From positions 496,001 to 560,000 of the forward strand of contig NZ_CP194331.1 in assembly GCF_051257895.1 (NCBI RefSeq): 64,000 bases of DNA, read 5' to 3'. The notes under the pieces are model-generated. The model had not been told where the DNA came from, did no database searches, and saw only the letters and a program-made list of their open reading frames with translations. A program made the translations under genes and the position numbers. Of the stretch, positions 44,364 to 52,678 are shown one piece after another. The DNA is from Gallionella straubiae. GTDB taxonomy: Bacteria; Pseudomonadota; Gammaproteobacteria; Burkholderiales; Gallionellaceae. Position 1 is the stretch's first letter; every line of letters starts with the position of its first letter.

Positions 44364-44683
44364 TATTTTCTCCAGCAAAGCATTTGTGACAGATATGTTC
44401 CTCGGTTTCGCGATGCGCCTCTCGATAGAGATAAACAGGGTAAGCAACTTTAGTGCGGAGCATTGGAAGGGGAAATTAGTAATCGTCTTAATTCTTTCCC
44501 GAGAAAAACTGTAGTTGCATGGCGAATCGGAAGCATGATCCGCCAGTGCAAACGCTGCTGCGCATTTACCCTGAGCAGGAAATACGGTGCATCCCGTACA
44601 AATGAATACAGTCATCCGCCCAGAGAGAAATTTGATATGGGCCGTTAAGGTGAGAGGCCATCACATAACTGCGGGGGAATGAA

Positions 44684-45133
44684 ATGAGGAACACGGAATT
44701 TCCCGTTGTGCCGCGCCGCCATCCTCATGTAGCGCAGCAGGGCTTCACCTTGCTTGAATTGCTGGTAGTCATGGTAATCATCGGTTTGCTTGCGGGATTC
44801 GTCGGCCCAAAATATTTTTCCCACATCGGCAAATCCCAGATCAAGGCGGCCCGCGCACAACTCGACGGATTGGGAAAAGCACTCGATCAGTACCGCCTGG
44901 ACACCGGGCATTATCCGAGCACGGAGGAGGGGTTGGCCGCACTGGTCACGCGTCCTCCCAATGAGCCCAGGTGGGACGGCCCTTACCTGACCAAGGGCGT
45001 ACCGCTCGATCCGTGGGATAACCCGTATCTTTTCAGAATTCCCGGAGAGCATGGGGAGTATGACCTCATTTCCTACGGGAGAGACGGGCAGGCCGGTGGG
45101 GAAGGTGAGGCAGCCGATATCGTCAACTGGTAG
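44684..45133 (+). CDS. gspG: Type II secretion-type pseudopilin GspG (standalone)
   Basis: This 149-residue protein has the prepilin cleavage site QQGFTLLELLVVMVIIGLLAG with the conserved +5 Glu. The major-pseudopilin body follows (KSQIKAARAQLDGLGKALDQYRLD, YPSTEEGLAALV, GPYLTKGVPLDPWDNPYLF) with the GspG calcium-site region at the C terminus (DLISYGRDG). No other T2SS gene is adjacent, so it is an orphan copy. In iron- and manganese-oxidising bacteria such pilins may help export oxidases, for which the multicopper oxidase downstream is a candidate. Confidence 0.92.
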   Translation: MRNTEFPVVPRRHPHVAQQGFTLLELLVVMVIIGLLAGFVGPKYFSHIGKSQIKAARAQLDGLGKALDQYRLDTGHYPSTEEGLAALVTRPPNEPRWDGPYLTKGVPLDPWDNPYLFRIPGEHGEYDLISYGRDGQAGGEGEAADIVNW

Positions 45134-45391
45134 ACGATACGGCAGGAAAGCCCACAGGTTTGCGGCTAGCGGGCAATAGGTGGTTTTACTTATTTTGCGA
45201 GGCTGTCACCATTGTAATAATGGCCGCCATCCTGCCGCCCTTGGCAAGGCGTGGCGCATCGCGTCCGATCATGAAAAGAGTGGGTCGCTGTTTGTCGGCT
45301 AGCAGTTCAGACATACCACCTGTTCCCCATGCATACTCCACCGAAGCCTTGGTGTTGTTGCCGGAATGGGACATATAAACCGGAGATAACG

Positions 45392-45883
45392 ATGGGAAAA
45401 AAGAAACGCATCCTGATCATCGAGGATTACCCACTGCTGAGAATTGGCATCAGGACATTATTGTCGCGGGAAGCGGATATCGAGGTTGCCGGTGAATCTG
45501 ACGATAGCCGCGATGCCGCGCTTCTGGTCAAGGTTTTCGCCGCCGACCTGGTGCTGATGGATCTGCCCATACTCGGCATGAGCGGCATGGAGGCCATTGC
45601 GGATATCAAGCGGCACCACCCGGACACCCGCGTACTGGTTCTTACCATGCACAAGGCGGTCGAATGCGTTCATGGAAGCCTGCTGGCTGGCGCCGATGGC
45701 TACGTTCTCAAGGATGATGCACATGACGAATTGCGCACCGCAATTCGCTGCGTGCTGAACGGCAAGAAATATCTGAGTTACGGAATATCGGCTACCAACG
45801 GTTGCCTGGATGCCCGCGATTCATTGAATCACGGCAAAGGCCACTACATTTGCGCTGTGCGGCATGCGACTGACTGGAGGTAA
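45392..45883 (+). CDS. Receiver-only response regulator (NarL type, HTH lost)
   Basis: The start is ATG 45392 with CGGAG upstream; the product is 163 residues. The receiver matches the adjacent NarL-type regulator closely: ILIIEDYPLLRIGIRTLLSR, LVLMDLPILGMSGMEAI with phospho-Asp, LVLTMHKAV and GYVLKDDAHDELRTAIRCVL. After YLSYGISATNGCLD it diverges and ends (HATDWR) where its paralogue has the LuxR HTH. It is thus a truncated tandem copy that keeps all phosphorylation residues but no DNA-binding domain. Confidence 0.88.
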   Translation: MGKKKRILIIEDYPLLRIGIRTLLSREADIEVAGESDDSRDAALLVKVFAADLVLMDLPILGMSGMEAIADIKRHHPDTRVLVLTMHKAVECVHGSLLAGADGYVLKDDAHDELRTAIRCVLNGKKYLSYGISATNGCLDARDSLNHGKGHYICAVRHATDWR

Positions 45884-45885
45884 TG

Positions 45886-46542
45886 ATGAAAGAGAAAAAA
45901 CGCGTTCTGATCGTCGAAGACCATACCCTGTTGAGGGCCGGCCTCAAGGCATTGCTATCCCAGGATACGGAGATCGAGATTGTCGGCGAAGCGGAGAATG
46001 GCCGCGATGCCGTCCGTATGATTGCGACGACCGCTCCCGATCTGGTGCTGACGGACCTTTCCATGCCCGGCATGAATGGCATCGAATCCATCGTAGACAT
46101 CAAGCGGCGCTACCCCGGCGTCCGCGTACTGGTGCTCACGATCCATAAAACGGACGAATACATTTTTGAAGCCATGCGTGCGGGCGCCGACGGCTATATC
46201 CTCAAGGATGCATCGCACGATGAATTGCGCATCGCAATCCGCAGCGTGCTGAACGGCAAGACTTACCTGAGCCCGGACATATCGGCAAAAGTGATCAACG
46301 GTTATCTGGATACCGACAAATCATCCAGCCCGGTCAGCACTTGGGATACGTTGACCCACCGCGAGAGGGAAGTGCTGAAGCTCGTGGCCGAAGGGCATCC
46401 GAACAAGTTCATTGCCGACTACTTTTGCCTGAGCATCAAGACGGTCGAAAAACATCGATCCAATTTGATGAAAAAACTCAATCTGCACAATGCATCGATG
46501 ATAACTGCCTATGCCATAGAAAGAGGGCTGGTTACCAATTAG
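45886..46542 (+). CDS. NarL/FixJ-family response regulator
   Basis: ATG 45886 is preferred because GGAGG lies five bases upstream (ATG 45883 is also in frame); the product is 218 residues. It has a receiver (VLIVEDHTLLRAGLKALLSQ, LVLTDLSMPGMNGIES, GYILKDASHDELRIAIRSVL) and a LuxR-type HTH (LTHREREVLKLVAEGHPNKF, LSIKTVEKHRSNLMKKL). It is a tandem paralogue of the preceding truncated receiver gene. A partner kinase is probably the NarX-like protein at 40921. Confidence 0.94.
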   Translation: MKEKKRVLIVEDHTLLRAGLKALLSQDTEIEIVGEAENGRDAVRMIATTAPDLVLTDLSMPGMNGIESIVDIKRRYPGVRVLVLTIHKTDEYIFEAMRAGADGYILKDASHDELRIAIRSVLNGKTYLSPDISAKVINGYLDTDKSSSPVSTWDTLTHREREVLKLVAEGHPNKFIADYFCLSIKTVEKHRSNLMKKLNLHNASMITAYAIERGLVTN

Positions 46543-46921
46543 CCGCCGTAATACCCGGTTGCCTGAAGTTTATCGCCATATGGCGTTCGCCATATTGTCC
46601 TTGCATCCTTCCGTTCCCCCCAAGGTATGAAACCCTGTCGAAGCGGGCTTTGAGCCGCAGAGGTGAACCTTTACCGCAGAGCGATCACGCGTCCGTGAGG
46701 GATCGAATCCAATATCTCCTCAGCCTCCGGTAGTGAATGAAAAAATGCAACATTTCCTGATGCAAATATGCAGTCCATTGCGTAGTGCATCAGTTTGCCG
46801 CAGCAGTAATACTCGAATTGCGAACCGCTGCCGACAACCCACCCTGCAACGGGAGTGACGCGTACAGCACCACTTGGGAGAACACGTGGGAATTCCAAAC
46901 AATCCTGAAAGGAACATAACC
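46543..46921. other. Region upstream of the mof-like operon
   Basis: This stretch is not coding. It contains an inverted repeat CTGATGCA (46757-46764) / TGCATCAG (46786-46793) with centres about 29 bases apart, roughly 130 bases before the oxidase start. That would fit a dimeric regulator site or a looped operator. No clear -35/-10 pair was found. Confidence 0.5.
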
Positions 46922-49900
46922 ATGAAACAGCGCAAATTCAAGCTAAAGCAGGTGGCCGTAGCGGTTTTGTTCGCGATCAGTTCACCGTTGATAATCGATT
47001 CCGCCTACGCGGGCGCCGGATGGGCCGATAGTACCAATTCGACCGGCGCACCCATCAAGGTGCCTACCTTTTACGCCAACAGCCCATCGGGTATGCGGCC
47101 AGACCTGTCTCCGACGGCGGCACCGGGGGCGATGGTCAACACCGGAACTCCCTTAAGGAAATTCGTCGATGGCCTGCCGGGCCTGACCGCTGCCGGGACG
47201 AACAATCTCGGCCAGTACATTCCCGTTGCGGTGAAGGATGCGGCTTCCTATCCCGGCTCCGATTATTATGAAATCGGCATCGTCGAGTACACCGAGAAGA
47301 TGCATAGCGACCTGCCCAAGCCCACCACGCTGCGCGGTTACGTTCAGCTGGAGACAGCTGCGAATGCCGCATCGAGCAAGCATATCGCGCTGAAGTACCC
47401 CAATGGCACGGCCATCATGAATGCCCAAGGCGCGCAGATTTACGCGGTTGACAACCCGCATTACCTGGGGCCGTTGATCAGCGCCACCAAGGATGTTCCG
47501 GTGCGCATCAAATATTCCAACCTGCTGCCCAAGGGGCACTTCGCTGCGGGAAAACGCAATGGCGACCTCTTCCTGCCGGTGGACAAAACCCTCATGGGGG
47601 CAGGAACCGGCCCGAATGGCGGCACTGAGAAATACACCGAAAACCGCGCCATCATCCACCTGCATGGCGGCGCCACGCCGTGGATCAGCGATGGCATGCC
47701 CCATCAATGGATCACTCCGGCAGGGGAAACCACTTCCTACAAGAAAGGGGCGAGCGCCCAGAATGTCCCCGACATGCCTGACCCGGGCGATGGCTCCCAG
47801 ACGCTGATCTGGACCAACCAGCAGAGCGGCCGCTTGATGTTCTATCACGATCACGCCGCCGCGATAACCCGCATCAATGTCTATGGCGGCATGGCGGCGG
47901 GATACCTGTTGAGCGACCCGGTGGAAAGCGCCTTGCCTGTACCCGCCACCCAGATACCCCTGGTCATTCAGGACAAAACGTTCGTGCCCCAGGACGTCGC
48001 CCAGCAGGATGCGAAGTGGGATACGGTGCATTGGGGCCAGCCGGGCGATTTATGGTATGCCCACGTCTATGAGCCGAACCAGGATCCGAATTCCTTCGAT
48101 GGAACGAACCCGCCCGGCCGCTGGGACTGGGGCCCATGGTTCTGGCCCGTGTTCCCCTCGGCATATCCTCTGCCGACCGGCGCATACGGCGACGTGACTA
48201 CCACGCCCGAAGCATTCATGGATACTCCGGTCGTGAACGGCACCGCCTATCCTACCTTGGCCGTCGATCCCAAGGCCTACCGCCTGCGCATTCTCGCTGC
48301 CGCGAACGACCGGTCATTCAACCTGGGGCTGTATGTCGCCGAACCCTTGACCGTCACGGTGACCTCCGGCGGCAGCGGTTATTCCGCTACTCCTACCGTC
48401 ACCATCACGCCTGCTGCAGGCGACACCAGCGGCACCACCGCTACAGCGACGTCTACTGTCGTGGCCGGTGTCATAACCGGGATCACGGCTACGGTCACCG
48501 GCCCCGGCTTTACCGCTCTGCCCACTGTCACCATCACTGATCCTGCCGGCACAGGCGCCGCCATCATGGCTTCCATCAACACGGAAGTGAAGATGATTGC
48601 GGCGACCCCTCCGACCCTGCCGCTCTGTTCGACCGTCACTGCCGCCGTTGACCCCGTGACCGGTCTGCCGTCGGGGGCCGGGACAACCTGTTGGCCGGAT
48701 CTCTGGCCGACCGATGGCCGGGCGGGTGGTGTGCCGGATCCGCTGACCGCGGGTCCGCAGCTGATCCAGATCGGCAACGAAGGCGGCCTCTTGCCGGTAC
48801 CGGTGGCGATTCCTTCCACCCCGGTCGGCTATGAGTACAATCGCAGGAGTGCCACAGTGTTGAACGTCTTTACCTATGGCCTTTACATGGGACCGGCGGA
48901 ACGGGCGGATGTCGTCGTCGACTTTTCGCAGTATGCAGGCAAGACACTGATCGTCTACAACGACGGGCCAGCGCCTGTTCCGGGTTTCGATCCGCGCATC
49001 GACTACTACACCGGTAATCCGGATCAGACCAGCGTCGGCGGCGCGCCTTCGACCCTGCCGGGCTATGGCCCCAACACCCGCACCATCATGCAGATCAAGG
49101 TGGCTGCGACTCCTCCGGCCGCTCCCTATAATGCATCCGCGCTGTCCACTGCCTTGCCGACCGCCTATGCGGCCAGCCAGCCCAAACCCGTCGTGCCGCA
49201 AGAGGCTTACAACGCCGCATTTGGCGCAGGCTGGGCAAATACCTACGCCAGAATCTACACCGGCGCGACTTACCTCGGCAATTACGAGCCGCTCACCTTT
49301 GTGACGCCAGAAAATATCACCTATAAGGCTGCAACGGCAGCGACCACGACGGCGCCTACCACGACAACAACGGCTCCGGCGGGCTCTACGGTGTCGGTGT
49401 GGGTGGAAAACAAGGCAATCCAGGAACTGTTCGAGCCTAACTACGGGCGGATGAATGCCACGCTGGGGATCGAGTTGCCGTTCAGTAGCGCCTTGACCCA
49501 GACGACCGTTCCCCTCAATTACATCGACCCGGCTACCGAGACGATCGCCGATGGCGAGACCCAGATATGGAAGATCACCCACAATGGGGTGGACACCCAC
49601 CCGGTGCACTTCCACTTGGTCAACGTGCAACTGATCAACCGGATAGGCTGGGACGGCACGGTGAAACCGCCTTCGGATAACGAAGTCGGCTGGAAGGAAA
49701 CCGTCAAGATGAACCCGCTGGAAGACGTTGTGGTCGCGGTCCGGGCCAAGGCGCCCGTGCTCACCTTCGGGGTACCCGACAGCCACCGCGCGCTGGACCC
49801 GACACAGCCGCTGGGCTCCACGATGGGCTTCACCCAGATAGACTATACCCCGGGCAGCCCGACCTTCGGGATGGCGGTGCCGAATGGAACCGTCACCAAC

Positions 49901-51226
49901 ACGATGACCAACTTCGGCTGGGAGTATGTCTGGCACTGCCATATCCTGGGGCACGAAGAGAACGACTTTATGCGCCCGCTCATCTTCAAGTACTCAGCGC
50001 TTCTGCCGGCTGCACCCACCAGCTTGAGCCACAACGCCAACACCCTGAACTGGACCGATACGACTCCGGCAGCCGCCGTCGCGACGCCGGGCAATCAGGC
50101 GAACGAGGTCGGTTTCCGGATCGAGCGAGCCGCCGGCTTTGGCGCATTCTCGGCCATAGGAACAGTTCCAGCGAATACGACCAGCTTTACCGATACGACG
50201 ATTGCTCCAGCCACCAATTATTCGTACCGCGTTGTAGCCTATAACGCCGCGGGGAATTCGCTTCCGTCGAATACGGTATCGCTGCTGCAAGGGCCGGTCA
50301 GCCTGCTGCCGTCATCTTTGACGTTCGGGACCCAGGCAGTTGGAACCAACAGCGCAGCGCAGGCGGCGACGCTGACCAACCCCGGCATTGCTGCTCTTTC
50401 GATCAGCGGAATCTCGCTCGTCGGAGCAAACCCGGGCAATTTCCTGCAGACGAACAATTGCGGGACCAGTCTGGCAGCTGGTGCAACCTGCGCAATCAAC
50501 GTGGCGTTTAGTCCAAAATCAACCGGCGCCAAGACAGCGGGACTGCGTGTGGTCGATGCGGCAGGGACGCAGCAGATTAGCCTGAGCGGCACAGGCGGCG
50601 TAGCAGTCGTGGGGCTGACGCCGGCGAGCATGACGTTTGCGAACCAGACAGTCGGCACCAGCAGCTTGGCGCAGACTGCAACGCTGGCCAATACGGGAAC
50701 GGCGCCAATGCCGATCACCAGCATCTCGGTGGTGGGGGCGAACATATCCAATTTTTCGCAGACGAATAATTGCGGGGCCAGCCTGGCCGTGGGTGCAAGC
50801 TGTGCGATCAACGTGGTATTCAGCCCCAAAGCGGCCGGCACCATGACTGCGGGGCTGCGTGTGGCCGATGCTGCGGGAACACAGCAGGTTGCGCTGAATG
50901 GCACAGGCATTATGCCAACGGCAACGCTAACGCCGGCATCCCTGACATTCGCTCCTCGAACAGTCGGCACCAGCAGCGCAGCACAGGCCTTGACGCTGGC
51001 CAACCCGGGAATAACGCCGATGGCGATCACCAGCATCTCGATCGTCGGGGCTAATGTGACCAATTTCTCGCAGACGAATAACTGCGGAGCCAGCCTGGCT
51101 GCAGGCGCGAGCTGCATGGTCAACGTGACGTTCAGCCCGAAGGGGGCCGGTGTCAAGACAGCGGCGCTGCGTGTGATTGATGCGGCGGGCACACAGAGTG
51201 CTCCTTTGAGCGGCACGGGGCTGTAG
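46922..51226 (+). CDS. mofA: Giant MofA-like multicopper oxidase
   Basis: The start is ATG 46922 with AAAGGA upstream; the product is 1,434 residues with a signal peptide ending near DSAYAGAG. All four copper-binding blocks are present: IHLHGG (about residue 245), FYHDHA (about 308), HPVHFHLV (about 893) and WHCHILGHEENDF (about 1005), so types 1, 2 and 3 copper sites should be complete. An unusual insertion at about 476-550 (TSGGSGYSATPTVTI and its repeat) splits the cupredoxin part. A fibronectin III-like domain (about 1030-1115) and three roughly 102-residue ASPM/SPD-2/Hydin-type repeats follow. Length, layout and the FKBP and cytochrome genes downstream match the mofABC operon linked to Mn(II) oxidation in Leptothrix; here that function is inferred. 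Confidence 0.85.
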   Translation: MKQRKFKLKQVAVAVLFAISSPLIIDSAYAGAGWADSTNSTGAPIKVPTFYANSPSGMRPDLSPTAAPGAMVNTGTPLRKFVDGLPGLTAAGTNNLGQYIPVAVKDAASYPGSDYYEIGIVEYTEKMHSDLPKPTTLRGYVQLETAANAASSKHIALKYPNGTAIMNAQGAQIYAVDNPHYLGPLISATKDVPVRIKYSNLLPKGHFAAGKRNGDLFLPVDKTLMGAGTGPNGGTEKYTENRAIIHLHGGATPWISDGMPHQWITPAGETTSYKKGASAQNVPDMPDPGDGSQTLIWTNQQSGRLMFYHDHAAAITRINVYGGMAAGYLLSDPVESALPVPATQIPLVIQDKTFVPQDVAQQDAKWDTVHWGQPGDLWYAHVYEPNQDPNSFDGTNPPGRWDWGPWFWPVFPSAYPLPTGAYGDVTTTPEAFMDTPVVNGTAYPTLAVDPKAYRLRILAAANDRSFNLGLYVAEPLTVTVTSGGSGYSATPTVTITPAAGDTSGTTATATSTVVAGVITGITATVTGPGFTALPTVTITDPAGTGAAIMASINTEVKMIAATPPTLPLCSTVTAAVDPVTGLPSGAGTTCWPDLWPTDGRAGGVPDPLTAGPQLIQIGNEGGLLPVPVAIPSTPVGYEYNRRSATVLNVFTYGLYMGPAERADVVVDFSQYAGKTLIVYNDGPAPVPGFDPRIDYYTGNPDQTSVGGAPSTLPGYGPNTRTIMQIKVAATPPAAPYNASALSTALPTAYAASQPKPVVPQEAYNAAFGAGWANTYARIYTGATYLGNYEPLTFVTPENITYKAATAATTTAPTTTTTAPAGSTVSVWVENKAIQELFEPNYGRMNATLGIELPFSSALTQTTVPLNYIDPATETIADGETQIWKITHNGVDTHPVHFHLVNVQLINRIGWDGTVKPPSDNEVGWKETVKMNPLEDVVVAVRAKAPVLTFGVPDSHRALDPTQPLGSTMGFTQIDYTPGSPTFGMAVPNGTVTNTMTNFGWEYVWHCHILGHEENDFMRPLIFKYSALLPAAPTSLSHNANTLNWTDTTPAAAVATPGNQANEVGFRIERAAGFGAFSAIGTVPANTTSFTDTTIAPATNYSYRVVAYNAAGNSLPSNTVSLLQGPVSLLPSSLTFGTQAVGTNSAAQAATLTNPGIAALSISGISLVGANPGNFLQTNNCGTSLAAGATCAINVAFSPKSTGAKTAGLRVVDAAGTQQISLSGTGGVAVVGLTPASMTFANQTVGTSSLAQTATLANTGTAPMPITSISVVGANISNFSQTNNCGASLAVGASCAINVVFSPKAAGTMTAGLRVADAAGTQQVALNGTGIMPTATLTPASLTFAPRTVGTSSAAQALTLANPGITPMAITSISIVGANVTNFSQTNNCGASLAAGASCMVNVTFSPKGAGVKTAALRVIDAAGTQSAPLSGTGL
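50290..51220 (+). repeat. Three ~306-bp coding repeats (Hydin/SPD-2-type domains)
   Basis: The C-terminal repeats of the oxidase share blocks such as LTPASxTFxxxTVGTSSxAQ, FSQTNNCGASLAxGASC and NVxFSPKxxGxKTA, at roughly 306-base spacing. Confidence 0.85.
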
Positions 51227-51407
51227 GTTAAATGACGGCCATGTCACCAACCCGGCATAAACAAGGAACGGCACTGCCCGCAGGGGCTTTCTGCGAGCGG
51301 TGCTGGCTCCTGGTGCCTGCCATGCCAGGATTGACTGCATCTGCGCCTGGCCAACATGATGGGTGGCAATTTTGCCCGGAACAGCATCAATCCTTAGGAG
51401 ACAGAAA

Positions 51408-51728
51408 ATGAAATCCATTGCAAAAATCATCTGCTGCGTTGTTACCTTGTCATGGTTATCCGGCGCAACTGCAGAAGGGGTGGTCATCCATGAGAATGCA
51501 AACTCAGTCACTTTGGAATCTACGCAAACTTCTGCCGTGCCAGCCCCCCAGGAAGCATCGGCACCAGTCTACGACAAGGTAGACCGGGCTCGAGCGGAGC
51601 AAAGGCTGGAATCGAATGCGCTGCGAGCCAAAAAGAGAACCGAACAAGCGAAGAAGGAAGCTGCCAGCAGGGCTGCCAAGGCGCCACCGGCAAATCCTGC
51701 CCGGAATAACCAGGGCACCGGGAAGTGA
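51408..51728 (+). CDS. Small secreted Lys/Ala-rich protein of the mof-like operon
   Basis: The start is ATG 51408 behind TAGGAGAC; the product is 106 residues. A signal peptide (IICCVVTLSWLSGATAEG) is followed by a highly charged, low-complexity helical tail (RARAEQRLESNALRAKKRTEQAKKEAASRAAKA). No family is recognised. It lies between mofA and the FKBP gene and so is probably part of the oxidase operon; an assembly or metal-mineral binding role is speculation. Confidence 0.7.
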   Translation: MKSIAKIICCVVTLSWLSGATAEGVVIHENANSVTLESTQTSAVPAPQEASAPVYDKVDRARAEQRLESNALRAKKRTEQAKKEAASRAAKAPPANPARNNQGTGK

Positions 51729-51921
51729 TGGCCGGCGAAGCAGGCTCCTGGCTTTGCCTGGGTACAAGTCTCGATATGACGTCCACTTGGCGGCCATCTT
51801 TCGGTTGCCGGGTGGCCGGTTGCTTTCCAGGGCACGGGCAAAACGTAATCGGGTTCGTGTCTCTTCATCAATCGTGATGCGGAATCCAATTTCTGCGCAA
51901 CGGCTAATCCGGAAAGGAAAA

Positions 51922-52611
51922 ATGATGACGATGAAATGGATGATGGTTGTAGTTTTCGGGTTTGCCGCAGCCCAGGCAAATGGAGAAGAAGTGCCGGTCC
52001 TCAAGACCCAGAAGGACATGCAAAGTTATGGCATCGGGGTGAACATAGCGAAGAGCTTCAAGAAAAACGAGGTGGATTTTGACCTGGAATTCCTGATCAA
52101 GGGCTTGAGAGACGGGCTTTCCGGCGAGAAGCTGCTGATGACCGAAAAAGACCTCCGCAAGGTCATGAATTCGTTTCAGGGCGAATTGAGGCAAAAGGCA
52201 GCCGGGATACGCCGTGTGGCGGCCATGGACAACAAGACGAAAGGAGAGGCTTTCCTGGCCGGGAACAAGGCCAGGGATGGCGTGGTGGCGCTGGCAAGCG
52301 GAGTGCAATACAAGATCGTCAAGGAGGGCGGCGGCAGGAAGCCGACGGATGCCGACATGGTGGAATGCAACTACCGCGGCACTCTTCTGGACGGAACCGA
52401 GTTTGACGGAACCGATCCCGGAAAGCCTGCGATGCTGAAAGTTTCCCAACTCATCGCCGGCTGGAAGGAAGCGCTGAAACTGATGCCGGAAGGTTCCCGG
52501 TGGCAAATTTTCATTCCGCCGGAATCGGCTTACGGCCAGCGGGGAGTGGGAAGCGATATCGGGCCGAATGAGACATTGGTTTTTGAGGTGGAACTCCTCG
52601 CCGTCAAGTGA
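51922..52611 (+). CDS. mofB: FKBP-type peptidyl-prolyl isomerase (MofB-like)
   Basis: The start is ATG 51922 with GGAAAGGA upstream; the product is 229 residues with signal peptide MMTMKWMMVVVFGFAAAQANG. An N-terminal FKBP dimerisation region (FLIKGLRDGLSG, KVMNSFQGELRQKAAG) precedes the FKBP core (VECNYRGTLLDGTEFD, LIAGWKEALKLMPEGSRW, IFIPPESAYGQRGVG, LVFEVELLAVK). These periplasmic FkpA/Mip-like foldases help secreted proteins fold. An FKBP gene behind mofA is a feature of the Leptothrix mof operon. Confidence 0.92.
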   Translation: MMTMKWMMVVVFGFAAAQANGEEVPVLKTQKDMQSYGIGVNIAKSFKKNEVDFDLEFLIKGLRDGLSGEKLLMTEKDLRKVMNSFQGELRQKAAGIRRVAAMDNKTKGEAFLAGNKARDGVVALASGVQYKIVKEGGGRKPTDADMVECNYRGTLLDGTEFDGTDPGKPAMLKVSQLIAGWKEALKLMPEGSRWQIFIPPESAYGQRGVGSDIGPNETLVFEVELLAVK

Positions 52612-52678
52612 TCGAGGATATCTCCGGCTGATCCGGGCATACGAATGAAACAGCTTCCAGAAGGGAAGGGGGTGGCCG

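Noticed and set aside
45160..45378. 72-codon plus-strand frame and 62-codon minus-strand frame before the receiver gene
   Set aside because: Both are weakly composed and overlap each other; neither has a good ribosome site or a known domain.
48314..49954. Minus-strand frame of 546 codons inside the oxidase gene
   Set aside because: It is antisense to a gene with clear copper motifs and has no motifs of its own.
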